Counted from the first letter of the stretch, positions 24,287 to 35,062 are shown. The stretch: DNA of 64,000 nucleotides from Rhodoblastus acidophilus (GCF_900187365.1 NZ_FYDG01000015.1:1-64000); one strand, 5' to 3'. The notes: generated by a model from the letters alone, not told the origin. A program made the numbers and translations.

Positions 24287-24446
24287 CTTCTTGCAGTCCC
24301 GATCCTTTTCGCCCGCGGCGAGGGATCCCGCCGCGCATGTGCAAAACGCGGCCCCCGGCCGCTCGAAGCGCGCGACAATAGCTTTTGCCGCGCTGTTGGC
24401 AAGCCCAAAACAGGCTGATGAGATGGCCGCAACGCCGCAGGCGCGG

Positions 24447-25007
24447 TCAGTCCTTCTTGATCTTGGCGGCCAGCACGGCGAAAGGCGACGCCGAATCGTC
24501 GTCGTCCTCCCGATGACCGTCGAACGCGACGCCCGGCTTGCGGGGATGCGGATCGAGGCCCAGGGCCAGGAATTCGCAGGCCAGCGCGCCCAGGTCGATC
24601 TTGCCGTCGATGATCGGATCGGGCGGATCGGGCTGTTCGGCCAGCAGGCGCGCCTTGTCCGTGGCGGCCTCCAACTCGGCCATCGCCTTTTCATAGGCGG
24701 CCTGCGCCTCGGCCTCAGGCGCGAAAGCGATCTCGAACGATTCGTCGACCGCCGTGTCGAAGGCGTCGAGCGTGACGACGCAGGTTTGCGTCACCACCGC
24801 CGTCACCCGACCCCTGGCGATCAGACCCTCGCGCCCCTTGCGGGTCAGTTGCGCCTCGACGCTGAGGTCGCGCAGGCCGACAAGATCGTCGAGTTGGGCC
24901 AGTTCGGCGCATTCCTCGGGCGTTGCGGCGAATTTAACGTTCATCCCGCCTTCGCCGACGCTGTCGACGGCGACCGTGCGGGAAAAGGGCGGCGCATAGG
25001 CTTCCAT
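24447..25007 (-). CDS. DUF177 (YceD-like) protein
   Basis: This 186-residue protein starts at the ATG at 25007 (M-E-A-Y-A-P-P-F-S-R). The DUF177 core includes L-R-D-L-S-V-E-A-Q-L-T-R-K-G-R-E-G-L, V-T-Q-T-C-V-V-T-L-D near residues 75-84, and the late D-L-G-A-L-A-C-E-F-L-A-L-G-L-D-P-H-P. YceD proteins influence 23S rRNA accumulation in some bacteria and plants. It is upstream of plsX, as is usual. A 160-base gap to plsX contains no other gene. Confidence 0.92.
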   Translation of the reverse strand: MEAYAPPFSRTVAVDSVGEGGMNVKFAATPEECAELAQLDDLVGLRDLSVEAQLTRKGREGLIARGRVTAVVTQTCVVTLDAFDTAVDESFEIAFAPEAEAQAAYEKAMAELEAATDKARLLAEQPDPPDPIIDGKIDLGALACEFLALGLDPHPRKPGVAFDGHREDDDDSASPFAVLAAKIKKD

Positions 25008-25077
25008 GGCGGCTCCAATCCGTTGTCTGTTGCGGCGGGGGCGCTGATCGGCGGATCCCGGCCGAGGCTGGCTCAAC

Positions 25078-25596
25078 TCACGGCGCGGGAAATGGCGCCT
25101 CGCCGCGCAGGAATGTTTCGAGCGGCGCGGCCGCCAGCGCGGCCTCCGCGCGGCGGAAATAGTCGGCGAAAGCGGCGCCGTCGCCCGCCCCGCCCAGCAC
25201 ATTGCGCGTCAGCGCCTCCGTCAGCGCCGCCTCGCTCTCCTGGGCCGCATTGATATAGGCGAGGCCGCGCCCGGAAAAGGCGCCGGCCAGCTTTTTCATG
25301 CGCTTGGGCACGCCGGTGTCCGATATGCCCTTTTCGCGCAGGGCGTCGTCGAACAGCGAGAATACGGCGTCGGACAGCGCCTGCGCCAACTCAGGCCCGG
25401 GCGCCTCTGCGCCGGCTAGGCGACGCAACAGCAGCCCGGCGTTCAGCACGGTCACCTCGAACCGGCCCTCGAATGTGTCCGGCGCGCCATAGGGCGGCAG
25501 AAAAAACGCGGTCAAGCGCGATTGCGCGGTGATGGCGGCGGCCAGCGCCGCCGCTTCGTCGCGAAAAGGTTTCTTGCGAAACAATCCGAAAATCAT
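25078..25596 (-). CDS. ubiquinol-cytochrome c chaperone (CBP3-like)
   Basis: This 172-residue protein is of the ubiquinol-cytochrome c chaperone family, related to mitochondrial Cbp3, which assists cytochrome bc1 assembly. The N-terminal F-G-L-F-R-K-K-P-F, then F-E-V-T-V-L-N-A-G-L-L-L-R-R-L and F-S-L-F-D-D-A-L-R-E-K-G-I-S-D-T-G-V-P-K-R-M-K are family hallmarks. It lies upstream of DUF177, as in many Hyphomicrobiales, and is divergent from bamE. Confidence 0.92.
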   Translation of the reverse strand: MIFGLFRKKPFRDEAAALAAAITAQSRLTAFFLPPYGAPDTFEGRFEVTVLNAGLLLRRLAGAEAPGPELAQALSDAVFSLFDDALREKGISDTGVPKRMKKLAGAFSGRGLAYINAAQESEAALTEALTRNVLGGAGDGAAFADYFRRAEAALAAAPLETFLRGEAPFPAP

Positions 25597-25711
25597 TCGG
25601 GTCTATCCTCGAAAAGGCGCGCGGCGACGCCTTGCTTTTGCCCCCCGTGGGGGTTAGGCGTGGGAACGCTTGAGCGCAAGAGCTAATCACGGTTTATCCG
25701 GAGAATCAGGA

Positions 25712-26203
25712 ATGAGTTCGATCGCCAATGGATTGCCCCGCCAGAAGATGGGCCGCGCCGCGCGGCTGCTGACGGTTTCAGCCCTTTTGGCGCTCGGCGG
25801 CCTCGCCGGCTGTTCGACCCTCGATCAAGGCGCGATCCATCGCGGCTATGTGTTCGACGATCAGCTCCTGTCGCAGGTGAAGATCGGCGCGCCGGCGGAA
25901 CAGGTTCTGGGCATTCTCGGCACCCCGACCACCACATCGACGGTCGGCGGCGACGCTTGGTACTATATCAGCCAGCGCGTCGAGCAGCCCTTGCCGTCCA
26001 TGCCGCAGACGGTGACCGAGCAGCGCGTGTACGCGGTCTATTTCGACAAGAACAAGCGCCTGACCCGCATCGCCAATTACGGCCTGGAAGATGGCCGCGT
26101 CATCGACATGACCTCGCGCCAGACGGTTTCGGGCGGCGGCGAGAGCCGGCTGCTGCAGGGCATGCTGAAGCAGCTGTCGGGCCTGAAGTACAAGATGTTC
26201 TGA
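25712..26203 (+). CDS. bamE: outer membrane assembly lipoprotein BamE (SmpA/OmlA)
   Basis: This 163-residue lipoprotein precursor starts at the ATG at 25712. The signal peptide ends in the lipobox L-A-G-C with Cys34. The BamE domain follows: V-K-I-G-A-P-A-E-Q-V-L-G-I-L-G-T-P-T-T-T, then W-Y-Y-I-S-Q-R and V-Y-A-V-Y-F-D-K-N-K-R-L. It serves the Bam complex that inserts outer membrane beta-barrels. It is followed by its own terminator and divergent from the cytochrome chaperone. Confidence 0.94.
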   Translation: MSSIANGLPRQKMGRAARLLTVSALLALGGLAGCSTLDQGAIHRGYVFDDQLLSQVKIGAPAEQVLGILGTPTTTSTVGGDAWYYISQRVEQPLPSMPQTVTEQRVYAVYFDKNKRLTRIANYGLEDGRVIDMTSRQTVSGGGESRLLQGMLKQLSGLKYKMF

Positions 26204-26230
26204 GGCTCCCTTTCCAAATTGATTGGAATG

Positions 26231-26258
26231 AAAAAGCCGGGCTCACGCCCGGCTTTTT
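26231..26258 (+). terminator. Rho-independent terminator of bamE
   Basis: A 12-bp stem (AAAAAGCCGGGC / GCCCGGCTTTTT) with a TCAC loop lies 27 bases past the bamE stop. The A- and T-runs on both sides make it work in either direction. Confidence 0.9.
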
Positions 26259-26316
26259 GCATTTAAGCCTTGTGAAAGAGCACCTCTCTCGGGAAGCGCC
26301 CCCCGCGCCCATCGAA

Positions 26317-26345
26317 CAAAAAAGGCCGGGCGCATCGCCCGACCT
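26317..26345 (-). terminator. Rho-independent terminator of hppA
   Basis: On the minus strand, a stem built on GGTCGGGCG / CGCCCGGCC is followed by TTTTTT, 22 bases past the hppA stop. It stands back to back with the bamE terminator. Confidence 0.85.
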
Positions 26346-26367
26346 TCTCCATTGCTGATCGTTTCGA

Positions 26368-28503
<2,136 letters not shown>

Positions 28504-28549
28504 ACTCCCTACCCCTCGCTCCGACCGCCTTTTTGAAAATCGGATCGCT

Positions 28550-28597
28550 CCGTTCCGCTCAGAACGGATTCCGCATTGGCTAACGGTTCGTGAACCG
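28550..28597. promoter_or_regulatory. two small inverted repeats upstream of hppA
   Basis: The 267-base gap between hppA and thiL holds no gene. It contains CCGTTC-CGCTCA-GAACGG (28550-28567) and CGGTTC-GT-GAACCG (28584-28597). Both share the GTTC/GAAC core, so they could be two binding sites for one regulator. I see no convincing -35/-10 pair. Confidence 0.35.
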
Positions 28598-28770
28598 AAT
28601 GTTCCACAAAGGCGCGAGTGGAGCAATCCGGCCCATGGGGAAGGTTTATCGACATTAAGCGGCCCCGGATTGACCGAGATCAAAATCCGCAGAGCAAAGG
28701 CCTGAAATGCCGTTCGCGACAAAGCGTTCACATCGAAAAGCCGGGGCGTGCGGCCTTTGGACGCAGCGCG

Positions 28771-29748
28771 TTAGACGTGGCTGAAGCGGTCGCGTGCGAA
28801 GCGCCGCGCCGCGCCGTCCGGCCCGAGCACGCTCTCCTGCGCCGCCGCCGCGCCGATGCGCGTGACGGCGACCCCGGCCGCGTCCGCCAACTGCTCGAAC
28901 AGCGCGGCGCGCTCGGGCGCAACCGCGCAGACGATCTCATAATCGTCGCCGCCGGTGACGACCGACTCAAGCAGGGCCGGATCGGCGGCGAGCGCCGCCC
29001 GCGCCGGCGCGGACAGGGGCAGGCGCGCCAGATCGAGCTGCGCCGCGACGCCGCTCGCCCGCATCAGCGCGCGCACGTCGCCGATCAGTCCGTCCGACAC
29101 ATCCATGGCGGCGCGGGCGCAGGCGCGCAGCGCCGGGGTCAGGGCGAGGCGCGGGCGCGGGCGCAGGTAGCGGTCGATCAGTTCGGCCGCGTCAAGAGTC
29201 TTCGCCCAGGCCGGAAGGGCGCCGCCCGCGATTTCGCGCCGCCGCAGGCTCAAGCCCAACGCGGCGTCGCCGATGGTTCCTGTTACATAAATAAGGTCGC
29301 CGGCCCGCGCGCCGGAGCGGCGGATCATCGCGCCATGGGGAACCGCGCCGAGCGCGGTGATCGACAGGGTCAGCGGGCCGGAGGTCGCCACTGTGTCGCC
29401 GCCGAGCAGGGCGACGCCCGCGGCGGCGGCGGCTTCGCCGAGGCCGCGCGAAAACTCGTCGAGGAAACGTTCGGTCCAGTCGGGCGGCAGCGCCAGCGAC
29501 AGCAGGTAGCCGAGCGGCTCCGCCCCCTTGGCGGCGAGATCGGACAGGTTGACGCCGAGCGTCTTGGCGGCGATGGCGTCGGGCGGGTCTTCGGCGAAGA
29601 AATGCCGCCCCGCCACCAGAGCGTCGGCGGTCAACACGAGGTCGCAGCCGGGCGGCGGGATCAGGCAGGCCGCGTCATCGATCAGCCCGAGGCCGGCCGG
29701 TCCCGCCAGCGGCGCGAAATAGCGGGCGATGAGTTCGGACTCGTTCAT
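28771..29748 (-). CDS. thiL: thiamine-monophosphate kinase
   Basis: This 325-residue protein phosphorylates thiamine monophosphate to the active diphosphate. Family landmarks are G-L-I-D-D-A-A near residue 21, L-T-A-D-A-L-V-A-G-R-H-F, A-K-T-L-G-V-N-L-S-D-L-A-A-K-G-A-E-P, G-G-D-T and M-D-V-S-D-G-L. It follows nusB by a short gap on the same strand, the normal ribH-nusB-thiL order. Confidence 0.95.
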   Translation of the reverse strand: MNESELIARYFAPLAGPAGLGLIDDAACLIPPPGCDLVLTADALVAGRHFFAEDPPDAIAAKTLGVNLSDLAAKGAEPLGYLLSLALPPDWTERFLDEFSRGLGEAAAAAGVALLGGDTVATSGPLTLSITALGAVPHGAMIRRSGARAGDLIYVTGTIGDAALGLSLRRREIAGGALPAWAKTLDAAELIDRYLRPRPRLALTPALRACARAAMDVSDGLIGDVRALMRASGVAAQLDLARLPLSAPARAALAADPALLESVVTGGDDYEIVCAVAPERAALFEQLADAAGVAVTRIGAAAAQESVLGPDGAARRFARDRFSHV

Positions 29749-29785
29749 GCGCGGACCTCGACCCGACGCGCAACCAGCGCGGCGC

Positions 29786-30241
29786 CTAAGCCGAAAACTC
29801 GTCGGCCCTTGCTTTCCGCGCCAGCGCGTCGAGCACGGCGTTGATCATGCCGGCCTCCTCGCGCTCGAAAAACGCGCCGGCGACATCGACATATTCCTTG
29901 ATCGCCACCCGCGCCGGCACGTCGCCGCGCTTCAGCAACTCAAACGCGCCCGCGCGCAGGATCGCGCGCATCAGGGCCTCGATCCGGCGCAGCGGCCAGC
30001 CTTCGCTCAGAATCTTGTCCACGGTGCGGTCGATGACGACCTGATTTGCCAAAACGCCCGACACGATCGAGCGGAAAAAGGCGATTTCCGCCGGCTTGTA
30101 CTGGTCGCCCTCGACTTCGGCGCCGATCCAGTACACCTCGAATTCGGAGAGGATTTCGTTCAAACCCTTGCCCGCGACCTCCATCTGGTAGAGCGCCTGG
30201 CAGGCGGCGAGGCGGGCGGCGGAGCGATTTTCAGCGGCCAT
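29786..30241 (-). CDS. nusB: transcription antitermination factor NusB
   Basis: This 151-residue all-helical RNA-binding protein acts in rRNA antitermination with NusE. R-S-A-A-R-L-A-A-C-Q-A-L-Y-Q-M-E at residues 6-21 is the standard N-terminus. The C-terminal V-A-I-K-E-Y-V-D-V-A-G-A-F-F and G-M-I-N-A-V-L-D motifs are conserved. Its ATG abuts the ribH stop with no gap. Confidence 0.95.
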   Translation of the reverse strand: MAAENRSAARLAACQALYQMEVAGKGLNEILSEFEVYWIGAEVEGDQYKPAEIAFFRSIVSGVLANQVVIDRTVDKILSEGWPLRRIEALMRAILRAGAFELLKRGDVPARVAIKEYVDVAGAFFEREEAGMINAVLDALARKARADEFSA

Positions 30242-30724
30242 CTAGCGCGCCTCCCGTTTCAGACGATACATGGCGAGCGCGGCGCGGGCGGCGTCGCCGC
30301 CCTTGTCGAGGCGCGCCAGGTCGGCGCGTTCGAGCGCCTGCGCCTCGTTCTCGGTGGTCAGGACGCCATTGCCGAGCGGAATCTTGCGCGCCACCGACAG
30401 ATCCATCAGCGCGCGGGCGCTTTCGCCGGCGACGATCTCGAAATGGTAGGTCTCGCCGCGAATGACGCAGCCCAGCGCGATCACGCCGGCGTAAGGCGCG
30501 CCGGACTTCTCCGCCGCGTCGAGCAAAATCGCCGCCGCGGCGGGAATTTCCAGCGCGCCGGGCGCGCGGAACGTCGTGAAGCGGGCGCCCGCCTGTTCCA
30601 GCGCCCGCACCGCGCCCGCGAGCTGGAGCGCGCCGATGGCGTCGTAAAAGCGCGCCTCGATGATCAAGAAATGCGCGCCGTCAACGGATTCAACCGTTTC
30701 CGGGGCGCGGCTCGGCTCCGCCAT
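30242..30724 (-). CDS. ribH: 6,7-dimethyl-8-ribityllumazine synthase
   Basis: This 160-residue lumazine synthase makes the penultimate compound of riboflavin synthesis. The substrate-binding stretch G-A-L-E-I-P-A-A-A and [18 protein letters not shown] are typical, with His in Y-H-F as the active-site base. The usual partners ribE and ribD are further right, separated by the GlsB/YidB/GIY-YIG/DUF2239 genes. No FMN riboswitch is visible. Confidence 0.95.
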   Translation of the reverse strand: MAEPSRAPETVESVDGAHFLIIEARFYDAIGALQLAGAVRALEQAGARFTTFRAPGALEIPAAAAILLDAAEKSGAPYAGVIALGCVIRGETYHFEIVAGESARALMDLSVARKIPLGNGVLTTENEAQALERADLARLDKGGDAARAALAMYRLKREAR

Positions 30725-30804
30725 CGGACCTTCCTGCTTTGTGTTGGGTCCGAGTGCATAGAGCGCGCCGCGCCGCCGCGCAACCGTTTAACGCACCGCG
30801 CCGC

Positions 30805-31062
30805 TCAAAGTCGGCTGGAGCCCGTCACTTGACGATAAACCAGCAGAACGATGACGGCGCCGGCCGCCGCGACGAGAATCGACCAGAGATTGACGCCGCT
30901 GACGCCGCCAAGCCCCAGCGCGGTCGAGATATAGCCGCCGACCACGGCGCCGACGATTCCGAGCACGATGTCGAGCAACATGCCCTGCCCGGTGTGATTG
31001 ACCAGCTTGCTGCCGATGAAGCCCGCGATCAGGCCGAGAATGATCCAGCTTAGAATGCCCAT
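30805..31062 (-). CDS. GlsB/YeaQ/YmgE family small membrane protein
   Basis: This 85-residue integral membrane protein starts at the ATG at 31062, with AAGGAG upstream. Three hydrophobic segments carry the family's Gly zippers: W-I-I-L-G-L-I-A-G-F-I-G-S-K, then L-G-I-V-G-A-V-V-G-G-Y-I and a final L-V-A-A-A-G-A-V-I-V-L-L-V. Family members respond to envelope or acid stress, but the molecular role is unknown. It is divergent from the YidB-like gene. Confidence 0.92.
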   Translation of the reverse strand: MGILSWIILGLIAGFIGSKLVNHTGQGMLLDIVLGIVGAVVGGYISTALGLGGVSGVNLWSILVAAAGAVIVLLVYRQVTGSSRL

Positions 31063-31224
31063 GGCCACGCTTCTCCTTGTGAAAAAAAGGTAACGCGGAA
31101 CCTCGCCAATAGATGCGGGACGACCGACCGATAAAAGCGGCGTTGGTCCCTTGCGCGCCCTTTTGAGCGGGACAAAATAAGGAGCGCGCCGCCGCGCCGG
31201 CGGCAGACCCCTCTGGAGGGAGAC

Positions 31225-31764
31225 ATGAGCGATTTCGAAAACGCCGTCAACGCAGCGGTTCCCGACAATAATTACATCAAGCCGCTGATGATCGCGGCGG
31301 GCGCGCTGTTGCTCGGCCATCTGTTCGGCGGCAAGAAGGACGAGGCGCCCGCTGCGGCGCCGGTCGAACCGCAGGCCGTTCAACCGCCGCAGCAAGGCGG
31401 GTTTCTCGGCGGCGGCGGCATCGCCGGCGGCCTCGGCGGGATGCTGAGCGGCCTCGCCAACAGCCCGCTCGGCGGCATCGTGGCGGGCGCGGCGGCGGGC
31501 ACGGCGGTTTCGGCGGGCCTCGACGGCCTGCTCAACCAGTTCCGCGGCGCCGGCCACGCCGAAACCGTGAACAGCTGGGTGGGCGACGGCGCCAATCGGC
31601 CCATCTCGCCCGACCAGATCTCCAATGTGCTCGGCCAGGGCAAGATCGCCGAAATCGCCGCGCAAGCAGGCGTCAGCCCCGAGCAGCTGTCGCAATTGCT
31701 GGCGCAGGCGCTGCCCACGCTGGTGGACAAACTGACCCCGGGCGGCCGCCTGCCGCCGAGCTGA
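31225..31764 (+). CDS. YidB-like (DUF937) protein
   Basis: This 179-residue protein starts at an ATG directly after GGAGGGAGAC. A short hydrophobic helix (I-A-A-G-A-L-L-L-G-H-L-F) is followed by a Gly-rich linker. The DUF937 domain follows at about 105-175: V-N-S-W-V-G-D-G-A-N-R-P-I-S-P-D-Q, then L-G-Q-G-K-I and A-G-V-S-P-E-Q-L-S-Q-L-L-A-Q-A-L-P. YidB proteins are common and poorly understood. It converges on the GIY-YIG gene with a 16-base gap. Confidence 0.9.
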   Translation: MSDFENAVNAAVPDNNYIKPLMIAAGALLLGHLFGGKKDEAPAAAPVEPQAVQPPQQGGFLGGGGIAGGLGGMLSGLANSPLGGIVAGAAAGTAVSAGLDGLLNQFRGAGHAETVNSWVGDGANRPISPDQISNVLGQGKIAEIAAQAGVSPEQLSQLLAQALPTLVDKLTPGGRLPPS

Positions 31765-31780
31765 ACGGGCGCCCCCGGTT

Positions 31781-32116
31781 TCAGATCGGCTTCGCCGCCA
31801 GCTTCTCGCGCCAATGCTGCGCGCGGTCCTTCAACTGGGCCGCGCGCACGTAAGGCGACGCTTCGTCCTCAAGCGTCTCCAGGATTTCGAAGCTGAAGCG
31901 CGACTCGCCATGTCGGCGCCAGGCTTCCAGCACATCCCGTCTTGGATGCGCGTCCTGGCGCAGCGCGAACCACAACCGGTTCTGGATCGTCGCGAGATCG
32001 ACCCAAGCGCCGACCCAGACCTCGCCGGACGCCGTGCAGCGCACGGCGTAGATCCCCGCCGTCGCCTTGCGTTCCTTGTAGGCGGCCACCGCCGCCCTGC
32101 GCGCTTCGCTCGTCAC
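31781..32116 (-). CDS. GIY-YIG-type nuclease domain protein
   Basis: This 111-residue protein uses a GTG start at 32116 with GAGG about 3-6 bases upstream; the frame has no ATG in a plausible position. The compact GIY-YIG pattern is present: A-G-I-Y-A-V-R-C, then E-V-W-V-G in place of YIG, Arg in I-Q-N-R-L-W-F-A-L-R, and a Glu-rich C-terminal helix. Such single-domain proteins are frequent in alphaproteobacteria and their substrate is unknown. It is divergent from the DUF2239 gene and shares an operator-like promoter region with it. Confidence 0.82.
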   Translation of the reverse strand: MTSEARRAAVAAYKERKATAGIYAVRCTASGEVWVGAWVDLATIQNRLWFALRQDAHPRRDVLEAWRRHGESRFSFEILETLEDEASPYVRAAQLKDRAQHWREKLAAKPI

Positions 32117-32169
32117 GCCCTCAGCCTTTCGTTCGGTTTCGACGTCCCCCGCGACGCGTCCGTCTAATA

Positions 32170-32212
32170 TTACCCGGATGATATTGACGCAATCATTTTT
32201 ATCCGGGTAAAA
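32170..32212. promoter_or_regulatory. divergent promoter with TTACCCGGAT inverted repeat
   Basis: TTACCCGGAT (32170-32179) and ATCCGGGTAA (32201-32210) form a perfect 10-bp inverted repeat with centres 31 bp apart. On the plus strand TTGACG (32184-32189) and GTAAAA (32207-32212) sit 17 bases apart as a candidate -35/-10, so one arm overlaps the -10 and the other lies upstream of the -35. The left arm also belongs to a near-palindrome, ATATTACCCGGATGATAT. A dimeric regulator acting on both the GIY-YIG and DUF2239 genes is inferred. Confidence 0.6.
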
Positions 32213-32239
32213 GAGCGCCGTCCTGATGGCGGAGACCCC

Positions 32240-32860
32240 ATGACCGAATCCGTTTCCAAATTCTGCACCGCCTTCGACGGTCCTCGCCGGCTGAGTTCCG
32301 GCCCGCTGACCGAAGTGGCCCTCGCGGTCAAGGCGGCCGCAGACGATGGTTCGCCGCGCGCGCTCCTCGTCTTCGACGATGCGACGGGACGGGTGATCGA
32401 CCTCGACCTGCGCGGCTCCGCCGCCGACGTGATTGGGAGACTGTCGCAACACGAGGCGCCCGACCGCCTTGCCAGCGCGGGCTCCGACTCGGTCGAAGAT
32501 GAGGCCTCGGGGTCGCGAGGCCGGGGACGGCCGAAACTGGGCGTCGTCGCCCGCGAAGTCACGTTGTTGCCGAGGCAATGGGACTGGCTGGCCGCGCAAC
32601 CCGGCGGCGCCTCCGCCAGTCTGAGGCGTCTCGTCGACGAGGCTCGGCGCAGGGACGGCACGCGACAGCAAAGGCGCGCCGCGCAGGAGGCGGCCTATCA
32701 TTTCATGTTGGCGATCGCGGGGAATCTGCCCGGCTATGAGGAGGCGACGCGCGCGCTGTTCGCGGACGACCGGCGCGCCGTGGCGCGCCACATCGCGGAC
32801 TGGCCGGAGGACATCCGGTCGCATGTCCTGGCGCTGGCGTTTGGCGCGCAGGACGACTAG
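32240..32860 (+). CDS. DUF2239 family protein
   Basis: This 206-residue protein has the DUF2239 pattern. C-T-A-F-D-G-P-R-R-L-S-S-G-P-L comes near the start. L-L-V-F-D-D-A-T-G-R-V-I-D-L-D-L-R-G lies at about 43-60, and G-R-P-K-L-G-V-V-A-R-E-V-T-L-L-P-R-Q-W-D-W-L at about 99-120. The last part looks like a ribbon-helix DNA-interaction segment. Function is unknown. It converges with ribE, leaving 16 bases between the stops. Confidence 0.85.
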   Translation: MTESVSKFCTAFDGPRRLSSGPLTEVALAVKAAADDGSPRALLVFDDATGRVIDLDLRGSAADVIGRLSQHEAPDRLASAGSDSVEDEASGSRGRGRPKLGVVAREVTLLPRQWDWLAAQPGGASASLRRLVDEARRRDGTRQQRRAAQEAAYHFMLAIAGNLPGYEEATRALFADDRRAVARHIADWPEDIRSHVLALAFGAQDD

Positions 32861-32876
32861 GCGCGTGGAGACGAGG

Positions 32877-33488
32877 CTACTCCGCAGCCGCCTCCGCCAG
32901 ACGCGCGGCGTAACGCGCCATCGTATCCACCTCGATATTGATCTTGTCGCCCGCCTTGCGCCCGCCGAAATTGGTCTGGTCCAGCGTGTGCGGAATCAAC
33001 AGAATGGTGAAGACCGTTCCCGACACCTTGTTGACGGTCAGCGACGTCCCGTCGAGCGCGACGGACCCCTTTTCGGCGATGAATTTCGCCAGCGCCTTGG
33101 GCGCCTCGATTTCGAAATGCGCCATGCCGTCGAAATCGTTGCGCGAGCGGATCGTCGCGACGCCATCGACATGGCCCGACACCATATGGCCGCCCAGTTC
33201 GTCGCCGAGGCGCAGGGCGCGCTCCAGATTGATGCGGTCGCCGGCCTTCCACTCGCCGGCCGTGGTCACCGCCAGCGTTTCGGCGGCGGCGTCGACCTCA
33301 TGCCAGCTTGAGCCATCGGCCTGCGCGCCGAAGCCGACCAGCGTCATGCACACGCCGTTATGGGCGACGGAGGCGCCGAGCACGAGGCTGTCGGCCGGAT
33401 AATGCGAGGCGATTTTCAGGCGGTTGAGCCCGCCGCGCGCCTCCACGTTCAAAAGGGTTCCGACATCGGTGATCAGGCCGGTGAACAT
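32877..33488 (-). CDS. ribE: riboflavin synthase alpha chain
   Basis: This 203-residue protein dismutates two lumazine molecules to riboflavin. It shows the internal duplication of the family. Each half begins with a short barrel (M-F-T-G-L-I-T-D-V-G and G-H-M-V-S-G-H-V-D-G-V-A). S-V-A-L-D-G-T-S-L-T-V lies in the second half and N-G-V-C-M-T-L in the first. Its ATG directly follows the ribD stop. Confidence 0.95.
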   Translation of the reverse strand: MFTGLITDVGTLLNVEARGGLNRLKIASHYPADSLVLGASVAHNGVCMTLVGFGAQADGSSWHEVDAAAETLAVTTAGEWKAGDRINLERALRLGDELGGHMVSGHVDGVATIRSRNDFDGMAHFEIEAPKALAKFIAEKGSVALDGTSLTVNKVSGTVFTILLIPHTLDQTNFGGRKAGDKINIEVDTMARYAARLAEAAAE

Positions 33489-34592
33489 TCAAACTCTCTC
33501 ATAGTGGGTGTAACTGTCGGCGCCCAGCAAACCTCGGGCCACCAGAGCGTAGCGGGCAGGATCTTCGAGCGTGCGCCGCGCCGGCTCCGACAGCGCCTCG
33601 ACGCCGGGCCGGCCCAGCGGCCGCTCCCCGACGAACAGTAGCACGTCGTCGGCGAGCCCGCGCGCGATCAGATTGGCGCCGACCTGCGGCCCGCCCTCGG
33701 AAAACACCCGGGTCAGCCCGCGCTTGGCCAGCAATTCCAGCGCGGCGCGCAGATCGACGCGGCCCTCGCTCAACGCGCAGGCGGCGGTTTCGAGACCCAG
33801 AGCCTCCAGCGCCTCGCGGCGGGACGGGTCCGCCGCCGGCCCGCACAGCACCAGCGTCTTGACCTCGCCGGCGCCGGCGGCGAGGCGCGAGCGCGGCGGC
33901 AGGTCGCAACGGGCGTCGAGCACGACGCGCAGCGGATGCCGCGTCACGCCGGGCAAGCGCACGGTCAGCAGCGGGTCGTCGCCGAGCACGGTGCCGACGC
34001 CGACCATGATGGCGTCATGCTGGGCGCGCAGCACATGGGTGCGCAGATTGGCGGCGAGGCCGGTGATGGCGAGGCGGCGGTCATGTTCGGCGCCGGCGGC
34101 GAAACCGTCGGGCGTATGGGCGATCTTCAGCGTCACCATCGGGCGGTTTTCGGTCACCCGCAGAATATGGCCGCGATGGGCGCGGCGGCAATCCTCGGGA
34201 AGCGCGTCGGTCTCGACCTCGACGCCGGCGGCGCGCAGCCGCGCGTAGCCCTGGCCGGCGGTGCGGGGGTCGGGATCGGTCAGGCCGCCGACCACGCGCG
34301 TCACGCCGGCGGCGATCACCGCTTCGGCGCAGGGCGGGGTCTTGCCGTGATGGGCGCAGGGTTCGAGCGTGACATAGAGCGTGGCCCCGCGCGCCGCCGC
34401 GCCGGCCTGGGCCAGCGCCATCGGCTCGGCGTGCGGCCGCCCGCCCGCCTGCGTCCAGCCGCGGCCGAGAACGACGCCATCCTTCACCACCAGCGCGCCG
34501 ACGGCGGGATTGGGGGCGGTCGCGCCCAGTTCGCGCGCGCCCACGGCGAGGGCGGCCCGCAGATAGCGCAGATCGTCGGGCGAGACGGTCAT
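33489..34592 (-). CDS. ribD: bifunctional riboflavin deaminase/reductase
   Basis: This 367-residue protein has a deaminase domain at 1-145 and a reductase domain at about 150-367. The zinc motif is visible as H-A-E-P in G-G-R-P-H-A-E-P and [11 protein letters not shown]. The reductase part has the NADPH-binding G-G-P-Q-V-G stretch. ATGA overlap joins it to nrdR, and the stop touches the ribE start. Confidence 0.95.
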   Translation of the reverse strand: MTVSPDDLRYLRAALAVGARELGATAPNPAVGALVVKDGVVLGRGWTQAGGRPHAEPMALAQAGAAARGATLYVTLEPCAHHGKTPPCAEAVIAAGVTRVVGGLTDPDPRTAGQGYARLRAAGVEVETDALPEDCRRAHRGHILRVTENRPMVTLKIAHTPDGFAAGAEHDRRLAITGLAANLRTHVLRAQHDAIMVGVGTVLGDDPLLTVRLPGVTRHPLRVVLDARCDLPPRSRLAAGAGEVKTLVLCGPAADPSRREALEALGLETAACALSEGRVDLRAALELLAKRGLTRVFSEGGPQVGANLIARGLADDVLLFVGERPLGRPGVEALSEPARRTLEDPARYALVARGLLGADSYTHYERV

Positions 34593-35062
34593 GACGGCTC
34601 CGTCTTTTTCGACTCGTCGGCGATTTCGCTGAGCAGCGGCGCGAAATCGCGGGCTTCGCGGAAATTGCGATAGACCGAGGCGAAACGCACATAGGCGACT
34701 TCGTCGAGATTTTTCAGGCCCTGCATCACCAATTCCCCGATCATGTCGGACGGCACCTCCGACTCGCCGGAGCTTTCGAGCTGCCGCACCAGGCCGTTGA
34801 TCATGCGGTCGATCCGCTCGGCCTCGACCGGACGCTTGCGCAGGGCGATCTGGATCGAGCGCGCCAGTTTCTCCCGGTCGAACGGAGCGCGGCGGCCGGA
34901 TTTCTTCACCACGGTCAGTTCACGCAGCTGCACCCGCTCGAAAGTGGTGAAGCGGCCGGCGCAATCCGGGCAGACGCGGCGGCGGCGGATGGCGCTGGAA
35001 TCATCGGTGGGGCGCGAATCCTTCACTTGCGTATCGAGACTGCCGCAATAGGGACAGCGCAT
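34589..35062 (-). CDS. nrdR: transcriptional regulator NrdR
   Basis: This 157-residue repressor controls ribonucleotide reductase genes. An N-terminal zinc ribbon (M-R-C-P-Y-C-G and C-P-D-C) is followed by the ATP-cone domain ([14 protein letters not shown]). The start at 35062 is the conserved M-R-C-P-Y-C-G. glyA, which usually lies upstream, is here 4 kb away, behind the sirtuin, SulP and cytochrome genes. Confidence 0.96.
   Translation of the reverse strand: MRCPYCGSLDTQVKDSRPTDDSSAIRRRRVCPDCAGRFTTFERVQLRELTVVKKSGRRAPFDREKLARSIQIALRKRPVEAERIDRMINGLVRQLESSGESEVPSDMIGELVMQGLKNLDEVAYVRFASVYRNFREARDFAPLLSEIADESKKTEPS

Noticed and set aside
24287-24694. Upstream extension of the plsX reading frame
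   Set aside because: It runs antisense-like through the DUF177 gap and gene. PlsX starts at the conserved [10 protein letters not shown].
30725-30804. Possible FMN riboswitch near ribH
   Set aside because: The gap is too short and lacks the conserved FMN-box segments.
32117-32824. Long N-terminal extension of the GIY-YIG frame
   Set aside because: It crosses the divergent promoter and the DUF2239 gene on the other strand. The GTG at 32116 has a ribosome site.
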